This document shows, in pieces, positions 1 through 11,500 of a DNA stretch of 64,000 nt. Under the pieces are notes generated by a model, which saw only the letters and a list, made by a program, of their open reading frames with translations, made no database searches and was not told where the DNA came from. Position numbers and translations under genes: made by a program. Source of the DNA: Epiperipatus broadwayi (lineage: Eukaryota; Onychophora; Udeonychophora; Euonychophora; Peripatidae). The stretch spans positions 60,001-124,000 of the forward strand of contig JAQFVV010000457.1 in NCBI GenBank assembly GCA_028023455.1. Direction: 5' to 3'. Position 1 is the first letter of the stretch, and the number at the start of each line of letters is the position of its first letter.

Positions 1-2730
1 AGCACGTGAACTTCTTGAGAGCAATAAAGACATTCTATTTTTTTAAAATGGTTGCATATTAGAAATAATTATCTTTTTTTTTTTATAAAAACCAAAGCAA
101 AAATTTGTTTAATTTATGAAATATTTAATCACCTTTTTTTTTTTTACTGATGACTATGTTTACTTCTAGATGTATCATTTCAACACAAGAGATCTTAAGA
201 AAAGAGTAACGAATGCCTCCAAGACAAGTTTTAAAAGAATAATTTAACAAATTTATTTATTGGGAGGGATCTTATAATCGCTATAATTTTATAAACACTG
301 GTTAATCATACATATAAGGTTAAGAATATTCTATTAAAAATTATTTACCTTTTTATCTCTATCCCTACCTTACAATATACAAGTTTGATTTCATGTTTTT
401 AAATGCTTAGCACCTGATAATATTTATGCATATAAAATTGAGTTTTTAATTAAATCATCTTTGTTTTATTATACTTGGAGGGGGGGGGGGATTTACAGTT
501 AAGGTAACTTATAGTCTATTAAATAATTAGACTATATTATTAAATACTTTTTTTTTCATCCTACTTTGTAAAATTCTCATTCATTTTAACTCTTTTAAAT
601 CAAATATTATGTATATTATTTATATTCAAAAATTCAAAGATATTACCAAAGACACATGCTAACATTTCAACTGGATCTCATTAACCATTTTTTAGTAAGT
701 CATTCAGATGTACTGTAGAAATGCCTGCATATAAGGGGGAAATATTAACTGACCTCTGCTATCTAGAAAAAAGCTGGTGAACATTGTCAAAACATCTATG
801 TAATGCTAATATTAACAAAGCAAATGAATACAGGGAACAATGTCGACAAGTATGTAATAATGATAAATCTGCAAGCAAAAAATAAATTCACTTTCATTTG
901 TTTATTTTACATAAATTATAGATTAGAAAAATGATGACTGTAAAAATGAATATCAGCCAAAATATTATTGCAGTTTCATTTGAATTGGCATGAATTAAAG
1001 CTTAGCAACTAATAAGGTTTAGTTTAATCATCATCAATGGGAGTTTGCAACTGTTTATCATAGCTTAACACAATTTATTTTAATGTCAATATTTCATTAT
1101 AAACAGAAATGAATCATTTAAAATAATAAGATGGCTGTTTTAGTTGGAACTATATCACGTTAAAATAATAAAAATGTCAATATTATTTTTAGGTACATGC
1201 AGTTTTATTATTTACCTTACCTTCTTTTTGTTTTTACTTCACATTTGCAATTGTATCTAAATTAATTTTGATATTGCCATAAAAATCTATGGCAAAAAAA
1301 GAAAGACCATAATGCAGGAATATATATATATATATATAGATTGTCTTCAGAGACAAAAAATGGGTGTTACTGTTTATGAGTATACTTATAAGAACCAGAA
1401 AATTGTTATTAAACTACCATCTAATTGTAAATAAATGAGATAGCATTTTAATGTATAAAGATTTCAAAAAAAGAGGTAAACCCTTCAGTGTGATGAGAAT
1501 TGATATATATCTTATGTGCTTCATAAATTTATTTTGTAAATACAAATCCTTTGTTGGAATCACAATGAAAAATAATGATTGTGTATAAAAGATTGAATAC
1601 TGTACATTATTATTAGTTTGAAATTAAGAATTCAATTCTATTTATTTGATATATATATACTGGAACTTCCACCAAGGAAGAATGGCATTTTCATTCATAA
1701 GAAATTACCAAGATATAGTGGGAAAATTCAATAAAATAAAAATATTTCATTAAATTAAGCTGTTTTTAATAAAAACTAGATTCTCATCATTTATTAATAA
1801 AATTTCTTTAAAATATAAATTATAAAACATGAAAAAATTATTAAGCATTAAATCTATATTTTTTTTCTTCTCTTTATTGATTTAGTAAAGATTTTTTTAA
1901 AAAAAACTGTTCACTAGAATTATAATTACTATTAATCTAAATTTAGTTTCTATTTTTTAAGCACTTAAAACATCCTTTTTTAAAAAAAAGAAAAAGTTTT
2001 TTTTTTAAATATGTTGGCATAAAAAACACTGAATTAGAATATGATAAAACAAATACAAAAGAATCTTAAATGTGATTATTTTTTTAAAAAATAGACAAAA
2101 CTTTTTAGCCTGATATTCAAGCTATCCTACCAGCTCCCTCCCTCCGATAGAACTTAATGAAAAATAACATAATAAAAAGTTTGGAAAAAAGTCTAGATTT
2201 CCTTCATGTGATGTTTATTGCCTTAATGAGATTTAATCTGTATTTCAAGATAGAAAGTGATGTTAACATAAAAAGAAAATGTTTTTTTAACTATAATTAA
2301 ATGACTATTCTAATTTATAACAATCTTAAGTAACTTTAAATCACTCTTTATCATTTATCAAAAGACCAGAGAGAGTAAATCAGATAAGTAAAAACCAAAA
2401 GAACATTCATGATTATTTACTAAAATACAGAATACATAAAATACAGCTTAATCATTAGCTTTAAGTGAAATTTAAACATGACAAATTTTATTATTTCAGT
2501 TAGGACTGTTTTTAAAATGTTACAGTTTTTAATAGAAAGCCTCAAACTTTTTAAATTGTTAAGATTTTCAAAGAAAATTGCAAACAAAACAAAAATATCT
2601 TTTTAAAAGTTAATTTTGTCTAAAGTAAAAAATAAAAATTGCATTGTATCTCTATATTATGAGAATTAAAAGAGCTTGTTATTATATTTAATTAAAATGA
2701 AGACTTAAATTTTTTTTTAAAATTTGGTTA
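1..2730. other. AT-rich non-coding stretch
   Basis: No reading frame, RNA gene or paired repeat could be supported here. The stretch contains poly(T)/poly(A) runs, an 11-base G run at 480-490, a short (TA)n tract near 1320-1338 and another near 1650. It looks like intergenic or intronic DNA. Confidence 0.6.
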
Positions 2731-3010
2731 TCGGCGATTAGCCCACGCACACCGCGTGATGTCGCTGTTGCTAGTCAAAAACCAATAGATATAAAGTTAC
2801 CGGGCTGATTTACAATTTTCTTTTTTTACAGTACATGTCAGCACATAGTGCTGGAATTCACAGGGAGGGGGATCCGATATCTTTGTCGATCCGAAGGATC
2901 GTCCATCACATGAGACAATTTTCAAAACATTATCCATCTCAGCACATAGCACTGGAATTGGCAGGGAGGGGGGTCCGATGGTTTTGACGATACCAAGGAT
3001 TGTCCATCAC
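2731..3010. repeat. GC-richer island with two spaced direct repeats of about 74 bp
   Basis: Two diverged copies of a 74-bp unit start at 2838 and 2939 (offset 101 bp). Each begins TCAGCACATAG, passes through an AGGGAGGGG stretch and ends GTCCATCACA. A GC-rich lead of about 60 bp (2731-2795) stands out from the surrounding AT-rich DNA. No coding frame or terminal inverted repeat with a target duplication was found. It is probably part of an interspersed repeat of unknown family. Confidence 0.6.
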
Positions 3011-3482
3011 AATATATACATTTTTAAAAACAAAATTATTTAATAAAATCTAATATTTCCTTTTTTCAATTAACGTCTGATCAAAAAAAAAATTTTTTTT
3101 CAACACTATTTTAAAACAATTTACAAAACACAATTTGATTTGAAAATTCCCCTCTGATCAAGCCAAGCTTATGCTTTGAAAGTCTCATAGCTGTCCCTGC
3201 GCAAAATACATTTTACGCATGATTTCTATATAATTCTGGAATGTACACTTTTGAAATTCATTTAATGTTAAAAATATGCAGGGACTAATCAATGACAACC
3301 AAAATTTCAAATATTGCAAGATTGTTTTGTCAATGACAGATGCCAAAAAATAAGACATCAAAAAATGATAGATGTATATTTTAAATTTCTATTTCTCTGA
3401 ATTCAATATTTTAAATAAAGATAATGAATATTATTGCCAATGGAATAAAATAGTTCATTCTATATATAACAATAGCATTCAC

Positions 3483-3638
3483 AATCAATGGATGCAGTTA
3501 AGGCTTTTGCATAAAATCTCTATCTAGTACCTACTCATCCAATATTCCCAGACAAGTTTCTAGCTTGTGGCTTTTATATTGGATGAGTAGATACTAGATA
3601 GGGATTTTATGCACAAATCCTTCCTGGATCCATTGATT
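3483..3638. repeat. Hairpin MITE, about 156 bp
   Basis: Two inverted arms of about 60 bp (3483-3545 and 3576-3638) flank a loop of about 30 bp. The outer ends read AATCAATGGAT and its complement, and the inner ends meet around ATTGGATGAGTAG. Arm identity is high with a few mismatches and small gaps. Flanks show no clear target duplication. It could be a foldback MITE or the stem of a small-RNA hairpin; the sequence alone does not decide. Confidence 0.75.
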
Positions 3639-4169
3639 ACAAAGGTTTGCATTTGGTGATAATACTGCATGGAGTTTGCTATTATTAACAACCTGTGTAA
3701 TCATATGAAATGATGATCATGTAATGTTTATTCTATATATGTGATATGTAAATCAAATTTAAATTGGTATTTTCATCTTGTACTTTCGGAGCTAAAGAAT
3801 TTATCTAATAGTTGCAAAACTATGAAAGAAAATAAGATTACTTATTTTGAAATTAGATACTCATTTAATAAAAAAACTCAAATCTTTGATTTTTTTTTTT
3901 TTTAAATATATCTAATGAAATGAAGAGAACTTGTTAAAATATTTCTGTATTATCTGCATTATTAATTGATCATTTGATCATATAATTTTGTATTTTGATA
4001 AAAAAAAATACTGTATATAATTTTTCTATGATTTATTAATAAAATTATTTTATAAACTTGTTTGTATCTTAATTTTGTCAATCTATTATTTATATTCAAT
4101 TATAAACACATCATTCTTCTTCTTATGAATGTCTTAATCTTTTTGGCATATTGAAGTTATATTATAAAC

Positions 4170-4382
4170 TAATTGTATTTATATATTGAACTATTTCCAT
4201 CATCTAATATTAAGTATTGAATGTCTTCAGAAAAATGTAACTTTATTTAAATATTCCAATTACATTCAACTATTAGTAATAGTTGAATGTAACTGGGATA
4301 TTTAAATAAAGTTAAATTTTTTTAAACACCTTTAATATTAATATTAGATTATGGAAATAATCCAAATATATGAATACAACTA
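4170..4382. mobile_element. Palindromic MITE, family M1, copy 1
   Basis: A nearly complete palindrome. The left arm (4170-4280) starts near TTGTATTTATATATTG and ACTATTTCCATCATCT. The right arm (4281-4382) returns through GGATATTTAAATAAAG to a terminal complement at AATACAACTAA. A second copy lies at 56093-56255, and similarity continues a little beyond the right end of both copies (CATCATCACAAACTT). There is no coding capacity. The shape fits a non-autonomous DNA transposon or foldback MITE; the superfamily is not assigned. Confidence 0.7.
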
Positions 4383-5630
4383 ACCTACTATCATCACAAA
4401 CTTTCATGAAAACAAATGATAAAGTAGTTTCTAAACTACTACTTTTGCATGTTGAATTTCTCAGGATTCTCAGACTCATGCATCTTTCCCAATGATCTTT
4501 CAAATGCTTATACTTTAAAAATTTGCTTTAAAATAGGTTTTGTGGTTCTAAAAACTCTGGAAAAACAAAAGTGCAGATGTTCAATTAAACAATAAATTAA
4601 AAAAAACTTGATTTTTTTAATATTAAGCTTTTAAGTAATTTCACTTAAAATTAAACACAAACTTTAAAATATCTTATGAATATTAGTACAACTTCTTTTC
4701 CTTAACTTTATATTTATCATTAGTACTTAACATTTTTTATGCACTATATATGATTTGTAAGATGATCTTAATAAAAACATTTCTCAATAGACTATTTATA
4801 ACTATCAAAAACAGTATTTTAAAATACAAATAAGCACTTAAATCAACAAATGAATTTGTAATATTTATGAATTTATTGATAAAAATAATAGCTTGTTTCT
4901 TTCAGTTCAGCTTCTCACAATTGTTAAAATATATAATGAAGCTGAAATATGCATTGTAACAATATTCTCTACCGATGCATATACTATAGAATCATATATA
5001 AATACAGATAAGTGGAGAAATCCAAACATACATAATCCCTTGCATAATTTGCTGAACTTTCCGTATCATTATTTTTCACAATTATAAATCATTTAACAAT
5101 AAAAAAGTTTTTTAATTTTATATTAAGACTGATAAATTACATATCACTAATATAATTATTTTATGTCATTTAAACAAGATACCGGAGTTATATTTCCTGA
5201 TCACCATATTTCAAATCACTCCTCAAAGAGTTGTTTTCAACTCTCATTCACAAGTATTTTTTATTTGGGCATGAACTAACCATGTTTTTATAAGCACTAC
5301 TTTCCAAAGAAATATCTACTGTTACATTACACACAAACATTATTCTATTCCAGCAGGATCGAGGATAAACTGTTCAGATACACGTTTTAATGAGACTAAA
5401 TTAAATATGAATATTGCAGACAGCTGTATATATTTATATAACAAAATAACTTATTTAAGAATTTTGATTGTCACCTATCATAGTAAGTATCAAATTTACA
5501 CAGATAAACATTATTATGATTAATGAATATATACATATTGAAACGGAAACCTCCAATCCCTTTCTGTTTCACCATCAACCTAATGACCTGCTCGTCTGAA
5601 CTAGTTTCGAATCTATCTTAAATGTAAAAA
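4383..5630. other. AT-rich non-coding stretch
   Basis: No supported gene. One open frame of 64 codons at 4893-5087 on the plus strand has no recognisable motif, and its composition matches the surrounding DNA. Confidence 0.55.
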
Positions 5631-6430
5631 TGTCATATGTAAAAATGTTATATATAAGTCGAGTGGGAAAACTTTGCTATAATGGCCGCTTGAGTTGCAT
5701 CATCCATTTACATACGAAACACGCTATAATTAGACAGGTTTGATAAAGTTATAGCGGAGAAATGCTCATAATTTATTATAGAATGTTTTATTAATTTTCA
5801 GTCAATTCTTAATTATATTCGCTATTATTTCGTATGTGGATGGATAAGTTAAACATTGGACTGATATATATATATATTTAAGTTTAAATAAAGATCCTGT
5901 AAAACATTTTATTTAAATTATATTTAACGGTTTTCTGATTTAATGTTTTACATATATAATTGAAACTAAAGTATTTTCTTTAAATTTGCTTTTTTTTTAA
6001 TAAACAAATAATATTGTAAGAACAAATATGTTAAAAGTTATTTATTTCAGTAAAATAAAAATCATCCGTTTGTAATTAAAAATGAGAATTTGGTGTAAAC
6101 AAGATATCAGTTAGTGACTGCACCCCGGGTAAAAAGTAAAATCTAGTTTACTGATTGATTTTTGTTTGCAACAAAAAACTTTATCATTAAATCAGAATAC
6201 CGTTCCTTCTGCTAAGCTTTAACATTCTTTAACACCTAAAAAGGAATTTAATTAATGAAACTGAATCGAATTATATGATTTATATATTTTAATAATTTTA
6301 AGTAATTAAATGTAACACCTCGGAGACGTTATCTGTTGTAGAAATTAAATTATATTATTTTGTTTAATTAAAAGTCAATTGGTCCCGAGGTTAATGAAAT
6401 TCCAAAAGGTGTTAAAGTTTAGTCGAAATG

Positions 6431-6438
6431 TATAAATA
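6431..6438 (+). promoter_or_regulatory. TATA-like motif in Y-family copy
   Basis: TATAAATA lies 30 bp upstream of the conserved block GATACTCCATCTTGCTTTTG. The same pair occurs in both arms of element Y (26410 plus strand; 23041 minus strand). The spacing fits a core promoter, but transcription is only inferred. Confidence 0.45.
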
Positions 6439-7548
6439 GGGCTTATTTTAAGCGGGAAGAGATACTCCATCTTGCTTTTGAAGGGCTATTACTATCCAGG
6501 TTATAAATTGTTTAATTTTACCATGTCTGGCTAAAGTCAGGCACAATTTTGCTGCCGTTCCCGTGATGGAACGCCGAGTTCAGTCCATCAAATGCCGAAG
6601 CAACAACCAAAAAGCTTATACCAAATAAAAGATGTCATAAGCCGCTAAAAGGGACTTGCCGTCGTTCCAACACCATTTTAAATCGTCTCGCAACTGAATA
6701 AGAATATGCCATAAGCCGCCAAAGAACTCACCTTCGTTCCAGCTCGAATCTATCCAGTCCAGCTATAGAACTGTTATAATATTATTTAAAATAGCAGAGC
6801 TCTGTGAATTTCAAAAACAATCATGATTTCTTCAAAAACAGGTTAGCTAACCATATTATCGAAACTTCTTTCTAAATTGTTTTTCAAATAATCTTTAAAT
6901 TCTATAATATGAAATACTTTTGTAAATTTCTGTGTTGATTAATGTTTTGCTATATAATTTAATCACTGCAGTTATATTTTGCTTTTCTTTTGCTTATTTT
7001 TAATTATTATTAGTTGTGCCTATGTTTCGAAACGGCGTGCATTTAATTAGAGAATATGTTTTTAAACATATAAATTTAAAATCTTCGTATTATTTATATA
7101 GCGTCATTTCGTGCGCTGTTTCGAAACCCAAATTCATATTTTGTCACTTAATAAATTAATTAATATAAATATAAAATGTGGCTTTTCAACCTTTAATTAT
7201 TATATTACTAAAGATTAAACTAGCCTGGAGTGCAATCATAAGTATATTTTTTAGTAAAGTATTCGTAAGTCCCTTATTATATATACTTTTCCTCCTTTTT
7301 AAAAGTTTAGTAGTTATAGATAACTAAAGAGATTGAACGGGATAAAGTAAAGTTTGTATATATATATATTCCTGTCAGTAGCATATCGTATTTCTCATGC
7401 TACAGAAGAGTTGGCTCTTTTGATCAAGCTGATAAACTTGTGTTCATTTAATATGTGATATTTCATTTATAATATCCTTCGGCTTGGCGGATGTGAAACT
7501 TATTAATATTTTTCTCGTTGTGCTGTTTTATATATAAGATGGAGCCAC

Positions 7549-7734
7549 GGCGTTGCCAGCACATCTTCTCTTATAGGGTAGTGCAGTAGCGAAGTCTGAG
7601 CTACGGGCCAGATTAGTACGTAAGTCCCCCGCTTCTTATGAACCAAATAAAGGTTCCCTTTTGCAGCATGACGACCGGTTATTGGGTAAACCGTTGTTTG
7701 TCACAAAAACCCTAAAACTATTCTTCCATCCGCA
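7549..7734 (+). mobile_element. 186-bp insertion with 7-bp target duplication, possible 5S-like SINE
   Basis: The insert is flanked by GAGCCAC at 7542-7548 and 7735-7741. The Y arm lacks it (GGAGCCACTTTATTATT at the equivalent site near 27570). It is clearly GC-richer than its host. The part at about 7591-7625 (GAAGTCTGAGC, GGGCC, GATTAGTAC) resembles the internal promoter region of 5S rRNA genes, suggesting a 5S-derived SINE. That resemblance was judged by eye and is weak. There is no poly(A) tail at either end. Confidence 0.6.
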
Positions 7735-8349
7735 GAGCCACTTTATTATTATATTTTACTTGTGCCTAGCGTATTAGTAAAATCGTTATAGCCAACTCTT
7801 TCCTCCCTAATATGCAGTCTTCGGCGTTGATCCGAAGCAATCTTGAAAACCCGTTCGATCTAAAGCTATCTGGGATGCTTTATAAGCCCATAGTTGATAT
7901 ATAAAATTATTATAGTCAGATGTATTATTAAGCTTCACTCCAGACTTGGTTAGATTTCACGTACAATAGCCACACGAACTGATGATGAAAGGGCATAACT
8001 GGTAAAAGTTAATGTAGTGATTAGTTATATAGTAGGGTATTTGTTTCCATTAAATAATATTGGAGCAATTAAATAATAGCCAACGTATCAATTATTGGCC
8101 TAGAGTAATGTTACTTTATAAATAAAATGCCTGCGTGCATTTGCCAACAACAATTGTCAATAAATATATTTTAATTCAACATATATCAGTTTCTGTCTCA
8201 TTATTAAATCAATCCAATTCACTAATTTCCCATAGCTATTTCATTAGTAAAACCCCTATTAACTAATTATCTTAGATTTTATCTTTGAAATGTCTTTAGT
8301 GTTTAAGTTGTTTATATAGATGTTTAAGTCCATGAGTCTTGTTTCTCCG

Positions 8350-8560
8350 ATTTGCTAGTGGGCCGGATTAAGAATTAATTCTCGTGTGCCATCATTGTTA
8401 TGTTGTCTATTAGGTGCTTGATCTGGGGCTTGGAGAGTGGGTTCGAATCCAGGTTGGTCCCTGACCAAAATCTCGGGCTCGACTGGGTTTGAAGTACATT
8501 TTGTGAGTTCCAGCTCGTGTTAGATGGATAAGCATATTTTGACCGGCACAATATTAATAA
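8350..8560 (+). repeat. Possible tRNA-derived SINE fragment
   Basis: A perfect Pol III B-box core, GGTTCGAATCC, lies near 8439-8449, with an A-box-like TTGCTAGTGGG about 90 bp upstream. The island is GC-richer than its surroundings. No cloverleaf could be drawn with confidence, and neither a poly(A) tail nor a target duplication was found. It is more likely a SINE relic than a working tRNA gene. Confidence 0.4.
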
Positions 8561-11500
8561 GATGTAACAGGCGAATTATTTTGAAAATTAAATTATGACA
8601 GGCATTATTAACTCACCTTTTCCAATTTATTAATGGGCCCTTCATTTCAACATAATACATTTTCTCTTTATAAAAATAATTTCATAAATAAAAATAACGA
8701 CTAAAATAATAGTAACAAAATTAGTAGTTGTAACCCCCCCCCCATTCTATCCACAATAACAATATTATATGAAATTATTTTGAATTAAACCTTTTAGTTC
8801 ATTATTTATATGTTCAGTAAGTTTACTTTTAACCACAAGTATACCAATGTATAGCAGTCTATAATTCTGCATTTATAATACCCTGCGACAGTCATTTCGT
8901 TCCAGTTGAGACATAATTCTTAACTGTTGACTTATCAGCATTGGCTTTTTATTTGCTAATTTCTATCTTAAAATATCACTATCATGATACTAGTTTACAT
9001 ATTGGTATTTAGCAAAAAAAATTTTTTTTTGTTTCAGGTCCAATTGCACTGTTCCAAAATTCAAAACTTTTCACTGATAAATGCCATAAGCTTAAAATTA
9101 GTCTGGGAAATTTGGATAGGACAGCAAAGGATAGAGATTTATTAAGAACTATCATCTGATATCTAAATGGCACAAAAATTGGTAAAAGGATACTGCTAAC
9201 TTCTATCCTTTTAGTATTGATAATTAGTTAGTATGCTTTCTAAGACAATGAGAAAACACATTATGGGTAGAAAAAAGCTAAGTTTAAAGCATCACTTGTA
9301 CCAGGTATCAGAACATCATTGAAGAGGCCATATGGTTGAAGATGCAGCTAATGAACTTTTGGTGGCCTTAGCATACAACATTGATGGTTTCCATTCTCAA
9401 GAATTTTATCATTTAGTTTAACACTTAAAAGTATTCATAAGAATCAAATTTCTTTTAACTCAACTGTCACAAAATTACTGAAACAATTGTAATTCCTGAA
9501 TCTTTCCATGCATTGATAAGTTTTATTTTGTTAAGTTGCATGATGCTATTTATATGCACTTTGAATCTTCTCTCTTCATTTTTCCTCCAGTATGTATATA
9601 AAAGCTGTACTATATGTAAAAATGTCTTCTCATTACCTTCAGCTAGTTGCTTTCTTAATGTGTTTTTTCTTACTTTATTTTACTTTAAACCTATAAATAT
9701 TATTAACAACTGTTTAAAGTCAACATCTGATTATTGGACTTAAATTTCAACTAAATTATTAAAGGGAAATGGTAAAAAAATAACGTTTTATAAGTACAAT
9801 TTTTCTCTTAAAATTTATTTTTGACTTGTGAAAATTTGTGTATTTTATATAACATTATTTACCTTTTTTTCATTCCTACTTTTTAGTTTTTCTATCACAT
9901 TTTGAGTGATAATTATCAATCAAAAATGGGGTTTTATTACTTTTACTATTTAGTTATATTGTGTTTTGTCTATCTTTTTATTTGAAGCTAATGTATTATG
10001 ACACATTTTGCTAAGTTCACACAATAAGACTATGCATTTCAATTTCTCATTATTAAAATTTTTATTTTGGCTTCATTACATAATTTTGCCTTTAATGGAT
10101 TTATAAACTATAAACTTAGTTGATCCTTCTTTGGGATAATCACTTAAGTGGCACTATTTATGCTATGCAACAACCAACACAATATGACATTTTCTATTGC
10201 TCCATGATTAATCTTAAGGATTCAGCTGATAGTAAAGATTCTATAAAATCATGGGATATTAATGATTTAAATTAAGGACTTTGTGTTTTTTTTAAAAAAA
10301 CTGAGAATACTTCAATCAATTTCTTTTTATTAAAAAAAGGTATTTTTGTCTCTGATTTTATTATTACTACTCTGTCACTCCTAGATAAATCAGGAATTGG
10401 TGTTGCAATATGTACTCCTAAACATTATTTACAGTGAAATCCAAAAACCTTTACTAGATCAAAGCTATAAGCCTAGTCTTTGTCATAAGTGCTGCTACAA
10501 TGAAAAGACAAAGACATAAGGAATATCTAGATTGATATACACTCAGAAAATATCTACTGAGAATGTCCAAAAGAATGATTCTCAACATTCAAGAAAATAT
10601 GTAAATAGTATAAGCACACCGATGAGTACATAATCCCAGACATATACCTAAGAAATGAATAGTGATGCTACCTACATTAACCTCTCAGATAGGCACAGTA
10701 ATCCATTATTCTATTTATTTAACTTCTGTTTGATGTGCAGCACGACTTTTAGAATTTAATTTGGTTTCATTTTCTAAATCTCCAAAGCAAGAAATGATCT
10801 ATTAAGATTCTCTCTCGTTTAACTCTTTGTTTTTTACTTCTCTAGAATATTTTAAATATATAACTACAGCTTGGAAACTATAGTGGATAGTGACTTCACT
10901 TCTAAAATTTCCTGATCTTAGTTCCATTTCTTGTTGTTTTTAGTATTTGTTCTGGACCTCTAGAAGATATTTGCTATGTTCTCTTTTTCAATATGTGGAA
11001 TTAATATGATTGTTCTCTACATCCATCCACCCAAAAATGATAATCCAATTTCCTATTTATAATTCTAATAATCAATCACATATTTATATATTGTTAAAAC
11101 TTGTGTCTTCTTTTAAAGATAAAAATAACAAATATTAAAAAACGAAGTCTTGAAATTGTCAAAGAATATTCAGAGTCACGTAAAATAAATGGTGAATAAA
11201 AATAGTCATTTTAAATATACAGAGCATGTACATGTATAAAAATGTATACAATGTCCAAATATTGGTATAAATGATTATTAAAAAAACAAATCTTTTTTAT
11301 ATTAAACTTAATATTACTTAAAAATGATTGAGCTCGTCTTGAATTGAGCCTCGCACTAACTGCTGTGCATTTTACTTTTATGAGTCTGAACTTATGGTAT
11401 AAAAGTTATTTAGATAATTAATTTACATGGTACTACAACTACAATGTGCTTATTTCTTAAATTCGAGGTCGGATTCAAAAGGACCATCTCATTTAATGAA

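Larger units (their letters stand above)
5638..8310 (+). mobile_element. Diverged, truncated copy of palindromic element Y
   Basis: This copy matches element Y (18811-28992) over most of its length, with many substitutions and small indels. The first part (about 5638-5820, beginning TGTTATATATAAGTCGAG) matches the outer part of Y's left arm near 19371-19480. It then jumps to the Y centre (GTATGTGGATGGATAA) and runs colinearly with Y's right arm to about position 28200. It therefore has a shortened left arm, and it lacks Y's GGTACTTG termini at both ends. Conserved stretches include a TATA-like motif, the ATGCCATAAGCCG repeats and the block around CTTCACTCCAGA. No protein-coding frame is evident. 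It carries a 186-bp insertion at 7549-7734. Confidence 0.85.

Noticed and set aside
8350-8460. Functional tRNA gene
   Set aside because: The B box is perfect, but no acceptor stem or cloverleaf can be formed and the A-to-B spacing is too long.
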